Assembly: GCA_035405785.1 (NCBI GenBank)
Contig: DAONJS010000016.1
Span: forward strand, 1 to 30,624
DNA length: 30,624 bases
DNA from: BPGX01 sp035405785
GTDB taxonomy: Bacteria > Bacteroidota > Bacteroidia > B-17B0 > Aurantibacillaceae
Direction: 5' to 3'
Below, piece by piece: positions 1 to 9,126 of the stretch. Position numbers and translations under genes: made by a program. The notes beneath the pieces are model-generated. The model saw only the letters and a program-made list of their open reading frames with translations. It ran no database searches and was not told the DNA's origin. Within the stretch, counting starts at the first letter, position 1. Each line of letters opens with the position of its first letter.

Positions 1-49
1 GGATTGTATTATTTAAGGTGTAAATTTAGTCCTTTTTTTGATACAATCC
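1..49. repeat. Inverted repeat at window edge
   Basis: A 9-bp arm GGATTGTAT at 1-9 is repeated in perfect inverted form at 41-49, with about 31 bases between. It lies upstream of the kdnA-like gene and may be the tail of an element or terminator that begins outside the window. The rest of 1-151 holds no gene that I can see. Confidence 0.3.
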
Positions 50-151
50 CCTAATCAAAATATCAAATTTCATTTTATAATTTTATAAACTTTTCCTCAT
101 TCCTTGCATAACTGCAAAAAATGTTTGTAATTTGCGTGAAAATTTACAACT

Positions 152-1360
152 ATGCCAGGCACAGAAAAATTTGGTAAAGAAGAATTAAAAGAAGTAATGG
201 ATGTAATGAATACAGGTATTTTGTTTCGTTACAATCATGAAGCACAAAGAAATAACATTTGGAAAGCAAAAGAATTTGAAGAAGAAGTAAAAAAAATTAC
301 AGGAGCAAAATATGCATTGGCTGTAAGTAGCGGATCTGCGGGTATATTAGCGGCATTAGCATCATCTGGTGTTGGTTATGGAGATGAAGTAATTGTGCCG
401 CCTTTTACTTTTGTGGCTACTATTGAGGCAGTTTTGTTTTTAGGGGCTATACCCGTTTTTGCAGAAATTGATGAAACATTATGTTTAAGTGCAAAAGGTA
501 TTGAAAAAGCTATTACTCCAAAAACAAAAGCCGTTTGTTTAGTGCACATGTGTGGAGGAATGGCTGATATGGACAGCATTTTAGAAGTTTGTAAAAAACA
601 TAATTTGTTATTAGTAGAAGATGCGGGACAGGCATTTGGTGCATCTTACAAAGGTACTTACACAGGTTTATTTGGAAAAGCAGGAAGTTATTCTTTTGAT
701 TTTTTCAAAATTGCTACTGCTGGAGAAGGCGGTGTATTTGTAACAAACGATGAACACACTTACAAAATGGCTGAGTATTTTTGTGATCATGGACATAATC
801 ATGAGGGTAATAATCGTGGAATGGAAAAACATCCTGTTATTGGATTTAATTTTAGAATCAGTGAGTTGCATGCGGCTGTTGGATTAGCCCAAACAAGAAG
901 AGTTCCAGAAATTAAAAAAATCAATCAAAAAAATAAAAAGTATTTGCAAGATAAAATTAAAAGCGAAGTAAATGAAATTGAGTTTTCAAGATTACCTGAT
1001 GAAAGTGGCGATTCTGCTACATTTTTGAATTTAATGTTGCCATCTACAGAAGTAGCTAAAATGTTTGTAGATGAGTTGAATAAAAAATCTATTGGAGGAT
1101 TTAATTATTGGTATACGAATATGTATCATTTTATCAATCAATGGGATCATATTAAAGAATTAAGGTTTCCAAATAAAATGGCTATTCATTATTTACCTAT
1201 TCCACAGGATTATCAAAAATTAGATTTACCAAAATCACAGGAAGTAATAGGCAGATTGGTTTCTTTTGGTGTTCGTGTAAGTTGGACTGATGAAGAAATG
1301 GATAAGTTAGCAAAATCTATAGTAGAAGCTTTGAAAAATGTAATGGTTCAGGCGAAATAA
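152..1360 (+). CDS. kdnA: 8-amino-3,8-dideoxy-manno-octulosonate aminotransferase (KdnA-like)
   Basis: A 402-residue PLP-dependent aminotransferase of the DegT/DnrJ/EryC1 (sugar aminotransferase) fold. The Schiff-base lysine is probably K186 in SFDFFKIATAGEGG, and VEDAGQAFGA (155-164) carries the usual Asp that contacts the PLP pyridine nitrogen. The N-terminus (MPGTEKFG, then FRYN), the stretches VPPFTFVA, FAEIDETLCLS and LVHMCG, and the DHGHNHEGNNRG block match my memory of Shewanella KdnA better than generic nucleotide-sugar aminotransferases. KdnA transfers an amino group to the C8 aldehyde of oxidised Kdo, giving Kdo8N for the LPS inner core. A KdnB-like oxidase lies just downstream (2333-3412), which supports the call. 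The start ATG sits at the expected family N-terminus. The main alternative is another sugar aminotransferase; I consider that unlikely given the partner gene. Confidence 0.85.
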   Translation: MPGTEKFGKEELKEVMDVMNTGILFRYNHEAQRNNIWKAKEFEEEVKKITGAKYALAVSSGSAGILAALASSGVGYGDEVIVPPFTFVATIEAVLFLGAIPVFAEIDETLCLSAKGIEKAITPKTKAVCLVHMCGGMADMDSILEVCKKHNLLLVEDAGQAFGASYKGTYTGLFGKAGSYSFDFFKIATAGEGGVFVTNDEHTYKMAEYFCDHGHNHEGNNRGMEKHPVIGFNFRISELHAAVGLAQTRRVPEIKKINQKNKKYLQDKIKSEVNEIEFSRLPDESGDSATFLNLMLPSTEVAKMFVDELNKKSIGGFNYWYTNMYHFINQWDHIKELRFPNKMAIHYLPIPQDYQKLDLPKSQEVIGRLVSFGVRVSWTDEEMDKLAKSIVEALKNVMVQAK

Positions 1361-1368
1361 ATTTAAGC

Positions 1369-2154
1369 ATGAAAAAATTTATATTGACATTATTTAGTTT
1401 AATCATAATAACAAATTATTTTTCACAAAAGACTTTTGATACTACTTACAATGATAAAGGAATAAAATATATTCTTAAATATTCTTTAGAAGATGGAAAT
1501 ATTGATACAATAAGTTTTGAAAAAAGATACAAAGGAAAGTGTATGGAATTAGTTGAAAAAGAAGGATACTTATACAGATACTATAGAAGGGATCCATATT
1601 TAAGGGTTATTAGAGATAAAAGTACTAAGATAGAAATTAGTTATAGTGAAAAAAGAATAGAAATAAAGAGAAAAATTTATGATACAATTTTAAAGAGAGA
1701 AGTTGAACAAGTAATAATGATTTTGAATAAGAAAAAAAGGGGTACATTTTTTTGTAAAATAAATAAGAACTATAAATTAAAATTTAAGTATATGGGGTCT
1801 TATGATTCTTCTTTTCCATATAATTTTGAAGATGCTGTTCCAAAATTTGAAATAGTTGAGAATGAAAAAATTTTGTATCAGGAAGGGTATGTTAAGATAA
1901 AGATAGATAAGAACAAAGAAATTAAAAACATATACAGAATAGGAAGGTGGCTAAGTTTGGAGGAAGTAGATGGAGATGTAAAGATATATTTAATTGAATA
2001 TGATAAAAAGAAACCAGAAAGTGAAGTTTTTTTTGTTGAAGAGAATTGTGTAGGAAAAAACAATGAACTAATTACAACAGGAATAATTGAATTTATAGAT
2101 ATAAAACCATATAAGAAAAAATATATCATAGACAATATAATGAAATTTAGATAA
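1369..2154 (+). CDS. Secreted protein of unknown function
   Basis: I do not recognise this 261-residue protein. It starts 8 bases after the kdnA-like stop. The first 20 or so residues (MKKFILTLFSLIIITNYFSQ) form a classical Sec signal peptide with a Q at the likely cleavage site, as is common in Bacteroidota. The mature part is rich in Lys, Ile, Glu and Tyr, with no Cys cluster, no obvious catalytic motif and no further membrane segment. It probably forms a periplasmic or surface beta-rich protein. It separates kdnA from kdnB, which are normally adjacent, and a GC-rich repeat begins 32 bases after its stop, so the gene and repeat may have been inserted between the two kdn genes. No function is assigned. 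Confidence 0.6.
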   Translation: MKKFILTLFSLIIITNYFSQKTFDTTYNDKGIKYILKYSLEDGNIDTISFEKRYKGKCMELVEKEGYLYRYYRRDPYLRVIRDKSTKIEISYSEKRIEIKRKIYDTILKREVEQVIMILNKKKRGTFFCKINKNYKLKFKYMGSYDSSFPYNFEDAVPKFEIVENEKILYQEGYVKIKIDKNKEIKNIYRIGRWLSLEEVDGDVKIYLIEYDKKKPESEVFFVEENCVGKNNELITTGIIEFIDIKPYKKKYIIDNIMKFR

Positions 2155-2186
2155 AATTTTAAGGTTGATTAATAAAGACAAGAATT

Positions 2187-2294
2187 GCGTGAGGGATGCG
2201 GAGGGCGGCGAAGCCGGTGCGGAGCGAAGCGTAGCACGGAAGCGAGAGCGAACCCCGTAGCAGCCCGACCCGAGCGTTAGCGAGGGACACGCCC
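2187..2294 (+). repeat. GC-rich intergenic repeat, copy 1
   Basis: A 108-bp GC-rich block in AT-rich surroundings. It begins GCGTGAGGGATGCGGAGGGC and ends CGTTAGCGAGGGACACGCCC followed by AAAAAATAAA. Both ends are nearly identical to the copy at 12814-12954, in the same orientation, while the middles differ. The terminal GCGTG and CACGC can pair. Reading frames across it (such as a reverse-strand frame with LANARVGLLR) appear in both full copies and are repeat artefacts, not genes. Confidence 0.8.
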
Positions 2295-2332
2295 AAAAAA
2301 TAAATATAAATTAAAGTAATTATACAAAAACT

Positions 2333-3412
2333 ATGCAACACAAAAATTTCAAAAACATTGACAGAGTAGTATTTGGAAGAGGTTCATTTAATCAATTATC
2401 AGAAATTATTGAACCTGTTCGTAAAGAAAACAATCATTATTTTGTTTTCATTGTAGATAATTATTTTAAGGACAAAGAACTTTCAAAACGATTACAAAAT
2501 AAGCCCGAAGACCTTGTATATTTCATAGATGTTGATCCGCACGAGCCAACAACTGAACAAGTTGATTCATTGAGAGATGATATTTTGTCAAAAAAGGGAT
2601 TGCCTTCAGGAGTGATTGGTATTGGGGGCGGAAGTATTATGGACATTGCAAAAGCTTTGTCTTTGATGCTTACTAATGAAGGTTCATCTACACAATATCA
2701 GGGTTTGAATTTGATAAAGAAACCAGGCGTGTATCATCTTGGAGTACCTACCATTTCTGGAACAGGAGCGGAAGTAAGTATGACTGCTGTTCTAACTGGT
2801 CCAGAAAAAAAATTAGGTTTGAAGTGTGATTACACAGTTTTTAATCAAGTTATATTAGATCCTGAATTGATTGCAACTGTGCCAAATGATAAATGGTTTT
2901 ATACAGGAATGGACACTTATATTCATTGTATTGAAAGTGAAAATGGCATTAAGAAAAATGCGTTTAGCACAGCGTATGCACAGGCATCATTAAAATTATG
3001 CAGAGAAGTGTATTTAGATGAAAATCCGAGAAAGCCCGAAAATGATGATAAACTAATGGTAGCATCATTGATGGGTGGATTAAGTTTAACTTATAGCGAA
3101 GTGGGTGTTTGTCATGCATTGAGTTATGGGTTGTCAAAAATTTTAGGATACAAACATTGTTATGCAAATTGTGTGATTTTTCAGCATTTGGAAGATATTT
3201 ATCCTGAAGGTGTAAAAGAGTTTAAGAAGATGTTAGAAAAAAATAAAATTGAGTTGCCACAAAATTTATCAAAGGAATGGAGTGATGAAACAATTACTGC
3301 AATGGCAAATGTTTCATACAATTTACCATTTATGTGGCAGCATGCATTTGGAGAGAATTACAAAGAAATTGCTACAATTGATTTTATTAAAGGATTGTTT
3401 AAGAGATTATAA
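2333..3412 (+). CDS. kdnB: 3-deoxy-manno-octulosonate 8-oxidase (KdnB-like iron alcohol dehydrogenase)
   Basis: A 359-residue group III (iron-containing) alcohol dehydrogenase. The nucleotide-binding loop GIGGGSIMDIAKA lies around residues 96-108. PTISGTGAEVSMTAVL follows at 139-154, and likely metal ligands are D194 and H198 (GMDTYIHCIES), H261 (VCHALSYGLS) and H275 (GYKHCYANC). The opening FKNIDRVVFGRGSF and the C-terminal half resemble Shewanella KdnB, as I recall it, along the whole length. KdnB oxidises the C8 hydroxyl of Kdo to an aldehyde, the substrate of KdnA. The gene follows the GC-rich repeat and is separated by only 9 bases from the downstream lipoprotein gene, so they may be cotranscribed. 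A generic Fe-ADH is the alternative, but the paired kdnA makes Kdo8N synthesis the best reading. Confidence 0.85.
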   Translation: MQHKNFKNIDRVVFGRGSFNQLSEIIEPVRKENNHYFVFIVDNYFKDKELSKRLQNKPEDLVYFIDVDPHEPTTEQVDSLRDDILSKKGLPSGVIGIGGGSIMDIAKALSLMLTNEGSSTQYQGLNLIKKPGVYHLGVPTISGTGAEVSMTAVLTGPEKKLGLKCDYTVFNQVILDPELIATVPNDKWFYTGMDTYIHCIESENGIKKNAFSTAYAQASLKLCREVYLDENPRKPENDDKLMVASLMGGLSLTYSEVGVCHALSYGLSKILGYKHCYANCVIFQHLEDIYPEGVKEFKKMLEKNKIELPQNLSKEWSDETITAMANVSYNLPFMWQHAFGENYKEIATIDFIKGLFKRL

Positions 3413-3421
3413 ATTTTATCT

Positions 3422-4033
3422 ATGAGAAAATTATTTTTAATAAATTTTATTTATATTAGTTTAGTTCTATTGTTTGCGAATTGTTCAAATGAAAAGCAAG
3501 ACAAGTCAGTTAAAAATGCAAATGTTGAAAGTTCCAACAAAGATTCTTTGAATTATATAAATATTGCAAAATCAGATACAAATTTCAAAGGAATAATGAT
3601 TATTCCAGAACAACCTGCTTTATGTATATTGGATTCTGCAAGTCCGAAAATAGCTTCAAGTGTGATGGAAAAGAATTATAGCAAAATATTAGAAGATGTG
3701 AATACATTGAACTTAAAAGTAGCAGAAGAGCCAGGATGTATCTTTTACTTTACATCTCCAGAAAAAATAGTGTTTGAAACATTTTTATTTTTGAAGTCAA
3801 AACCAGAGAAACAGCCAAAATATTCAAAGCCCGTAATACTTGAAAAAACATTAGGATTATTGTATGATCATTATGGCACATTCAATACCATTCATCAAAG
3901 TTATGATAAGATTAAGACACTGTTAGAAAAATTAAATTACCAGCAAGCTGGACCATCAAGAGAAATCTATGTTTTAGCAGATGATACTGCAAAGTGGAGA
4001 ACAAGAATTATTATTCCAGTGGTGAAGAGATAA
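3422..4033 (+). CDS. Lipoprotein with GyrI-like (AraC effector-binding) domain
   Basis: A 203-residue lipoprotein. The signal sequence ends in a lipobox LLFANC (Cys21), followed by an acidic/Ser/Lys linker typical of exported Bacteroidota lipoproteins. The C-terminal 150 residues look like a GyrI-like small-molecule-binding (SHS2) domain. The segment YDHYGTFNTIHQSYDKIKT, then LEKLNYQQAGPSREIYVL, then KWRTRIIIPV near the end follows that family's usual 'YGxY...G...GPxREIY...W.T.I.IPV' pattern. This fold normally binds hydrophobic or cationic ligands in the cytoplasm, so a membrane-anchored periplasmic form is less usual. It lies 9 bases after kdnB and may share its transcript. The domain call rests on motif memory; the function is unknown. 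Confidence 0.6.
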   Translation: MRKLFLINFIYISLVLLFANCSNEKQDKSVKNANVESSNKDSLNYINIAKSDTNFKGIMIIPEQPALCILDSASPKIASSVMEKNYSKILEDVNTLNLKVAEEPGCIFYFTSPEKIVFETFLFLKSKPEKQPKYSKPVILEKTLGLLYDHYGTFNTIHQSYDKIKTLLEKLNYQQAGPSREIYVLADDTAKWRTRIIIPVVKR

Positions 4034-4046
4034 TAACTGATTTAAA

Positions 4047-5096
4047 TTATTTGAAAAACCTTCTCACATCTATTTCATTATCAATAGGTGTGTTATTCAA
4101 AATATAATCTACTAATACCTGAACACTATAAGGGGCTAACATAACTCCTTTTGTGCCCATTCCATTCAATACTAACAATAGCTTGTATTCTGGATGTTGT
4201 CCTACAATAGGTCTTCTGTCAGCCGCAGGGCGAATACCTGCATAATGTCCGATGACTTGATATTTGCAAGAAAATATTTCTTCAAAAGCAGATAAAAATT
4301 TATCTTTAATTTCTTCTGTTGTGTTTTCATTTAAATGATTCCACTCATAGTTTGAACCTAATAAATATCTGTTTTTTCCATTAGGTATAATGTTAATACC
4401 TTTGTGAAGCACTGTATTTTCGGGCAAAATAGAAGTTTCCGTTTCAATTTCAACTATTTCACCTTTTGCGGGCTTTAATACGATATTTTTAAACAATGGA
4501 TTTTGACTAATCAAATGACCTTCACAAAAAATAATTTTTTCTGCAAGGATATTATCGTATTCAACACTGTTTGATTTTATTATTAAATTGTCGTGAAAAA
4601 ATTTTTGTTCAACAAAAGCATTTATAGATTGAAAAAAACTGAGAGAATGGTAAATAAATTCAGAAGTATTTAATCTACCACATTGTTCTACAACACCAAA
4701 TTTTATTGAGTTTTTAAGATGATGATAATTTTTTTTATCTAATTCAACTATTTCCTTTAAGTAATTGGGATAGTATTCTGTTTTTGTTTTCCAAAATTTT
4801 TCTTCTTCAGAATTTAATATGTGAAAAATAGACAAAGAAGTGATGAGGGGTTGCTGTAATATGTTTTCAATTTTTTGATAAAATGGAATTAAGGTTTTAA
4901 TCAATAATGAAGCATTCCATGTGGGATTTAATCTTTTGAAAACAATTGGATTCCATACACCAGGGGCAATGAGTGAGGACTTTGAAAGAGTAGGATTACT
5001 AATGATTACAAAAGAAACTTTTCTGAAATATAATTCCCACGCTAATGCAATACCACTTAATCCGCTACCTACAATTATACACTTAACAGATTTCAT
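4047..5096 (-). CDS. FAD-dependent oxidoreductase (DAO family)
   Basis: A 349-residue protein of the D-amino-acid/glycine oxidase (DAO) fold. The N-terminal dinucleotide motif is VGSGLSGIALAWEL (G10, G12, G15). The C-terminal signature includes AGIRPAADRRPIVG and VLNGMGTKGVMLAP, typical of family members that close over the flavin. A middle region of the substrate domain is divergent, and the substrate cannot be named from sequence. It ends 13 bases from the convergent lipoprotein gene and starts 17 bases after the HD gene upstream on the same strand, so it is probably the last gene of a suhB-HD-oxidoreductase operon. No signal peptide is visible, so it should be cytoplasmic. ThiO-like, MnmC-C-like and other amine oxidases are all possible. 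Confidence 0.75.
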   Translation of the reverse strand: MKSVKCIIVGSGLSGIALAWELYFRKVSFVIISNPTLSKSSLIAPGVWNPIVFKRLNPTWNASLLIKTLIPFYQKIENILQQPLITSLSIFHILNSEEEKFWKTKTEYYPNYLKEIVELDKKNYHHLKNSIKFGVVEQCGRLNTSEFIYHSLSFFQSINAFVEQKFFHDNLIIKSNSVEYDNILAEKIIFCEGHLISQNPLFKNIVLKPAKGEIVEIETETSILPENTVLHKGINIIPNGKNRYLLGSNYEWNHLNENTTEEIKDKFLSAFEEIFSCKYQVIGHYAGIRPAADRRPIVGQHPEYKLLLVLNGMGTKGVMLAPYSVQVLVDYILNNTPIDNEIDVRRFFK

Positions 5097-5113
5097 TACT
5101 ACAATAATTACAA

Positions 5114-6349
5114 TTATTCATCTACAATTTTATCGTAACACAAATAATACTTAGTAACTGTTTTTCGCAATGCTTCTATATTTTCATTATCACTTGCTTT
5201 TGCAATATCTCTCAATGTTTTTCCATCATAAATTTCTATTTTGAATTTGCTTTTGATATAGGCGTTATTATTCACATTGCCACTGATAACAAAATATTCA
5301 AATTCATCTTTTGATAATTGTGGATATATTTTTTTCATTCTGCTTTGTATATTCTTAATGGTTGATTTTGAAAATTCTTCATTTTGCAAAATTGTTCTGA
5401 ATAAATTTCTTTGAATAAATTTTTGACACAAAGTAGAAAGTATGAAATCATTGCTATTAGCCCATACTTTAATGGAAGCCATTATATCGTTATCATCTAA
5501 TTGAACAAAATTTTGAATAACATTTTTATTATTAGCAAAATCTTTTTTAGTGATATTATTTTTTAGAAAGAATTGAAGTGCAGGTGTAGCAAAGAGTTCG
5601 TAATGGTATTGACGAGTTAATTTTTTTGATCTTTGCAAAATTTTGACAAGCATATTTTCTGCTGATAAAACAGTTTTGTGTAAATATACCTGCCAATACA
5701 TTAACCTTCTTGCAATTAAAAATTTTTCAATACTGTAAATACCTTTTTGTTCTACAACTAATTTATCATCCACTACAGTGAGCATTTTAATGATTCTATC
5801 TGTGCCTATTACACCTTCACTTACGCCCGTAAAAAAACTATCTCGTAATAAATAATCTAATCTATCAGTATCTAATTGACTGCTTACTAATTGATGAAAA
5901 AATTTACGCTGGTATTTATCTTCAAAAATTTTAATTGCTAAATCTAATTGATGATTGAATTGCTTGTTTAAATCGTGCATTAAAATTAAAGAAATATCTT
6001 CGTGTGAAACATTAGAAACTATGGTATTTTCAAGTGCGTGAGAAAATGGACCGTGTCCAATATCATGTAATAAAATTGCAATCATTGAGGCAATTTCTTC
6101 TTCTTCAGAAATTTTTACACCTTTACTTTTTAATGTTTGAATGGCTTGTTGCATCAAATGCATAGCACCAATAGCATGATGAAAGCGGGTATGCAATGCG
6201 CCTGGGTAAACCAAATTGGTTAAACCCAATTGTTTTATTCTTCTTAATCTTTGAAAGTATGGATGGTTGATAATTTCTAATAAAATAGGATAATTAATAC
6301 TTACAAATCCATAAACAGGGTCGTTGATAATTTTAGGTTTGAATTTCAT
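5114..6349 (-). CDS. HD-domain phosphohydrolase (dGTPase-like)
   Basis: A 411-residue HD-superfamily protein of the SAMHD1/YdhJ-like type. The ordered motifs are HTRFHHAIGAMHL (about 53-65), the HD pair in ILLHDIGHGPFSHALE (H95, D96), and DTDRLDYLLRDSFFTGV further on, which supplies the last Asp of the metal site. Family members hydrolyse dNTPs or related phosphates, but the true substrate here is unknown. The start codon overlaps the end of the upstream suhB-like gene by 17 bases, indicating translational coupling. The C-terminal 150 residues are less conserved and rich in Lys and Asn. No membrane segment or signal is present. Confidence 0.8.
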   Translation of the reverse strand: MKFKPKIINDPVYGFVSINYPILLEIINHPYFQRLRRIKQLGLTNLVYPGALHTRFHHAIGAMHLMQQAIQTLKSKGVKISEEEEIASMIAILLHDIGHGPFSHALENTIVSNVSHEDISLILMHDLNKQFNHQLDLAIKIFEDKYQRKFFHQLVSSQLDTDRLDYLLRDSFFTGVSEGVIGTDRIIKMLTVVDDKLVVEQKGIYSIEKFLIARRLMYWQVYLHKTVLSAENMLVKILQRSKKLTRQYHYELFATPALQFFLKNNITKKDFANNKNVIQNFVQLDDNDIMASIKVWANSNDFILSTLCQKFIQRNLFRTILQNEEFSKSTIKNIQSRMKKIYPQLSKDEFEYFVISGNVNNNAYIKSKFKIEIYDGKTLRDIAKASDNENIEALRKTVTKYYLCYDKIVDE

Positions 6350-7139
6350 AAGAATTTGAATTTTGTTGAATAATTTTCAAAAGTTCTTGATAAATATGCG
6401 GTTGAGCAGCAATAATTTCTTTTCCAAAAAGAAAGTTGTCTTTTCCAGAAAAATCAGAAACAATAGCACCTGCTTCCTTGGCAATTAAAGCCCCTGCAGC
6501 AACATCCCATGGATTAAGATACCATTCAAAAAATCCATCAAATCTGCCACAAGCCACATAACATAAATCTACTGCGGCCGCACCAATTCTGCGAATGCCC
6601 AATGAATGTGTAATAATTTCTTTTACAATCATTAAATGCTGTTGTGCTTTGTCAAATCTTGTTACAGAAAAACCTGTTGCTATCAATGAATCTTTAAGTG
6701 AAAGATTATTTGCAACTTTAATTACATTGTGATTTAAATATGCCCCTTGATTTTTTATAGCGAAAAAAAATTCATTGAGAGGAATGTTTAATACAAAACC
6801 TGCTTGAATATCATTTTGATGAACAAGAGCCACGCTTATAGCAAAAGAAGGTAATTGTCTTGTAAAATTTGTTGTTCCATCTAATGGGTCAATAATCCAG
6901 TTCCATTCTTTATTTGATTGATTAGAGGTTTCTTCTGCGATAAAACCAGCATCAGGAAAAACTTTTGAAAGGTTGGAAATAAGAAACTTTTCAGTTTGAA
7001 TATCTACATAACTAACAAGGTCAAAGGTATTTTTTGATTGAATATTCTTTTTGTCAAAATGTTTTAGTTCTGTTTGAATAAAGTTACCTGCTTCTTTGAT
7101 GATGTTTTCTACAGATGAAATAAAAGAGTTGTCAAACAT
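6333..7139 (-). CDS. suhB: Inositol-1-monophosphatase family protein
   Basis: A 268-residue Mg2+-dependent phosphatase of the IMPase family. Metal ligands are in place: E69/E70 in GFIAEET, D84 and D87 in WIIDPLDGTTNF, and D212 in NPWDVAAGALIAKEAGA. Length is normal. It is probably the first gene of a three-gene operon with the HD protein (17-base overlap) and the FAD oxidoreductase. A -7-like box (reverse complement of caaagatg at 7157-7164) lies just upstream. Members of this family include inositol monophosphatase, NADP phosphatase and CysQ-like enzymes, so the natural substrate is uncertain. The symbol follows common usage for bacterial IMPases. Confidence 0.85.
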   Translation of the reverse strand: MFDNSFISSVENIIKEAGNFIQTELKHFDKKNIQSKNTFDLVSYVDIQTEKFLISNLSKVFPDAGFIAEETSNQSNKEWNWIIDPLDGTTNFTRQLPSFAISVALVHQNDIQAGFVLNIPLNEFFFAIKNQGAYLNHNVIKVANNLSLKDSLIATGFSVTRFDKAQQHLMIVKEIITHSLGIRRIGAAAVDLCYVACGRFDGFFEWYLNPWDVAAGALIAKEAGAIVSDFSGKDNFLFGKEIIAAQPHIYQELLKIIQQNSNSYEIQT

Positions 7140-7327
7140 TCAAAAATAATTTTTTGCAAAGATGCAAAGATTTTCGCCTTGATTAGATATGAATTAAAAA
7201 TTCATCAAACTTGATAATTGAAAATTGAACATTGGGTATTGAACATTCTTTAAAAAATCTTTGCAATATGATCTGCAATTTACGAGAAAAATATTTTTAC
7301 GCAATAATTACTAACCAAAATTTTAAA

Positions 7328-8998
7328 TTACTTCAATTCTGACTCTTCATCTTTTTTATCAGATTTCTTGACATACTTTAAGTTCAATACATTTACAGGA
7401 TTTAAAGAAAGTCCGCTTATTTTAGGATTAACTAATCTTACTACTTCATCATAATATAGTGGAATGATAGGAGCTTCATCAACAATTATTTTATCCATTT
7501 CCTGATAAATTTTTATTTTTTCTTTTTCATCAATGGTACGAAGTGATTTTTCATATAATAAATCAAATTCGGCATTTTTGAAATGTGTGTAATTAAACCC
7601 ATAAGGTGCAAAGTTTTTGCTATAAAATAATGAGAAAAAAGTTTCTTCATCGCTATAATCTGCTAACCAGTTTTTCTTAAACATTTCGTATTGGAATAGC
7701 AATGTTGCTTGCCTGAATACAGATGGTTGTTCAATTGAAATTTTTACAGGTATATTAAACTCTTTCCATTGTGATTGTAAAAACGAAGCTTGTTCTTTGT
7801 AATCTTCTGTAATATGCAATGTGATTTCCGAAAGTCCTTTTCCATCAGGATATCCTGCTTCTTTTAATAATTCTTTTACCTTATCAGGATTGTAATGATA
7901 CCCTTTTACGATATTTGTATCAAATGATTTAAATCCTTTTGGGATAATCCCTGCAACTGCTGGCATACCAATACCATTACGAAAATACTTGACTAATCTT
8001 TCTTTATCAATAGCATAGTTTAATGCCTGACGAAAAGCTTTTTTGTGTAGAGGAGATTGTTTATTTATTTTTTCATCAACTAATAATCCAATGTAATCAG
8101 TTTTAAGATAATTGGCTTTTTGCAAATAGCATTTAGATGCGTAAGTTTTATTAAGAGATCCGCTTTTATCTAAAACTTCATTTACATTGATAGCATCTGC
8201 ACCACTTAACACATCTAATTTTCCATTTAAAAATTCTATGAATGCTGTTTCTTTATCTTTGATGAATGAAATAGATACAGCATCAAGATATGGCAAGCGA
8301 TTACCATCTTTATCTTTTTCAAAATAATTAGGGTTTTTTACTAAAATCAATGTAGAACCTTCATCCCATTTTTTTATCTGAAAAGGACCTGTGCCAACAG
8401 CATGTCTGCCAAAATTCTTTTTGTAATAATCAATGGCTTCATACGGAATAACAGAAAAATATTTCATTGTTAAGATATTGATGAAAACACTATAAGGTTG
8501 CTTTAAGTATATAACAAAGGTTGAATCATTTATAGATTGAAATGGTTTAAATTCTGATCGCTCGCTTTTGTCAATGTATGCCAATAAAGAAGCAGCGGTG
8601 GAATTTGGAGTAGTTAATAATCTATTAAAAGAAAATTCAAAATCATAAGCAGTTACTTTTCTTCCCTTGCCATTTGGAAAACAAGGATCGTCGTGAAAGA
8701 AAACATCATTTCTCAAATGAAAAACATATTTAGTGCCATCATCTAAAATTTCCCAACTCTTTGCTATACTAGGCAAAACATTTAATGAATCATCCATTTG
8801 AACAAGTCCGTTGTAAATATGATTGCAAATCCATATGTGTGGCAGGTTATTACTTTCTGCGGGATCTAATGATGAAATGCCATCCTTTTCATTGTAATAG
8901 AAAACCATTTTTTTATCAGTAGTCGATTTTTTTTCAGAGGTGCTTGTGCAGGCAGTTAGAGCAATGATTAAAATTGATATAATATTCCATTTTTTCAT
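7328..8998 (-). CDS. Oligopeptide/dipeptide ABC transporter substrate-binding lipoprotein
   Basis: A 556-residue family 5 extracellular solute-binding protein (DppA/OppA type). The signal ends in lipobox LTAC (Cys17). Typical features are GISSLDPAESNN near the start, PSIAKSWEILDDGTKYVFHLR, VGTGPFQIKKWDEGSTLILV, and the C-terminal DEAPIIPLYYDEVVRLV. It would deliver peptides to an inner-membrane importer, yet no permease or ATPase gene is adjacent; in Bacteroidota such binding proteins are often orphaned. The downstream neighbour suhB starts 188 bases away across a gene-free spacer, and a Xaa-Pro aminopeptidase lies upstream, which fits peptide use. The ligand is unknown. Confidence 0.85.
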   Translation of the reverse strand: MKKWNIISILIIALTACTSTSEKKSTTDKKMVFYYNEKDGISSLDPAESNNLPHIWICNHIYNGLVQMDDSLNVLPSIAKSWEILDDGTKYVFHLRNDVFFHDDPCFPNGKGRKVTAYDFEFSFNRLLTTPNSTAASLLAYIDKSERSEFKPFQSINDSTFVIYLKQPYSVFINILTMKYFSVIPYEAIDYYKKNFGRHAVGTGPFQIKKWDEGSTLILVKNPNYFEKDKDGNRLPYLDAVSISFIKDKETAFIEFLNGKLDVLSGADAINVNEVLDKSGSLNKTYASKCYLQKANYLKTDYIGLLVDEKINKQSPLHKKAFRQALNYAIDKERLVKYFRNGIGMPAVAGIIPKGFKSFDTNIVKGYHYNPDKVKELLKEAGYPDGKGLSEITLHITEDYKEQASFLQSQWKEFNIPVKISIEQPSVFRQATLLFQYEMFKKNWLADYSDEETFFSLFYSKNFAPYGFNYTHFKNAEFDLLYEKSLRTIDEKEKIKIYQEMDKIIVDEAPIIPLYYDEVVRLVNPKISGLSLNPVNVLNLKYVKKSDKKDEESELK

Positions 8999-9126
8999 AA
9001 AAGATTCTTTAATTTAGTTTTGCAAATTTGACAAATGTTTGGTTAGAAATAAATAGTTTTAAGATTGAAATATCCACAATGTTTTGTGAAAAAATATAAC
9101 AACGATATTTTAATTTTAGAAAAATT

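Noticed and set aside
2159..2341. Reverse-strand frame across GC-rich repeat copy 1 (LANARVGLLRGSLSL)
   Set aside because: A near-identical frame occurs in the other repeat copy; it follows the repeat and has no independent start or coding signal.
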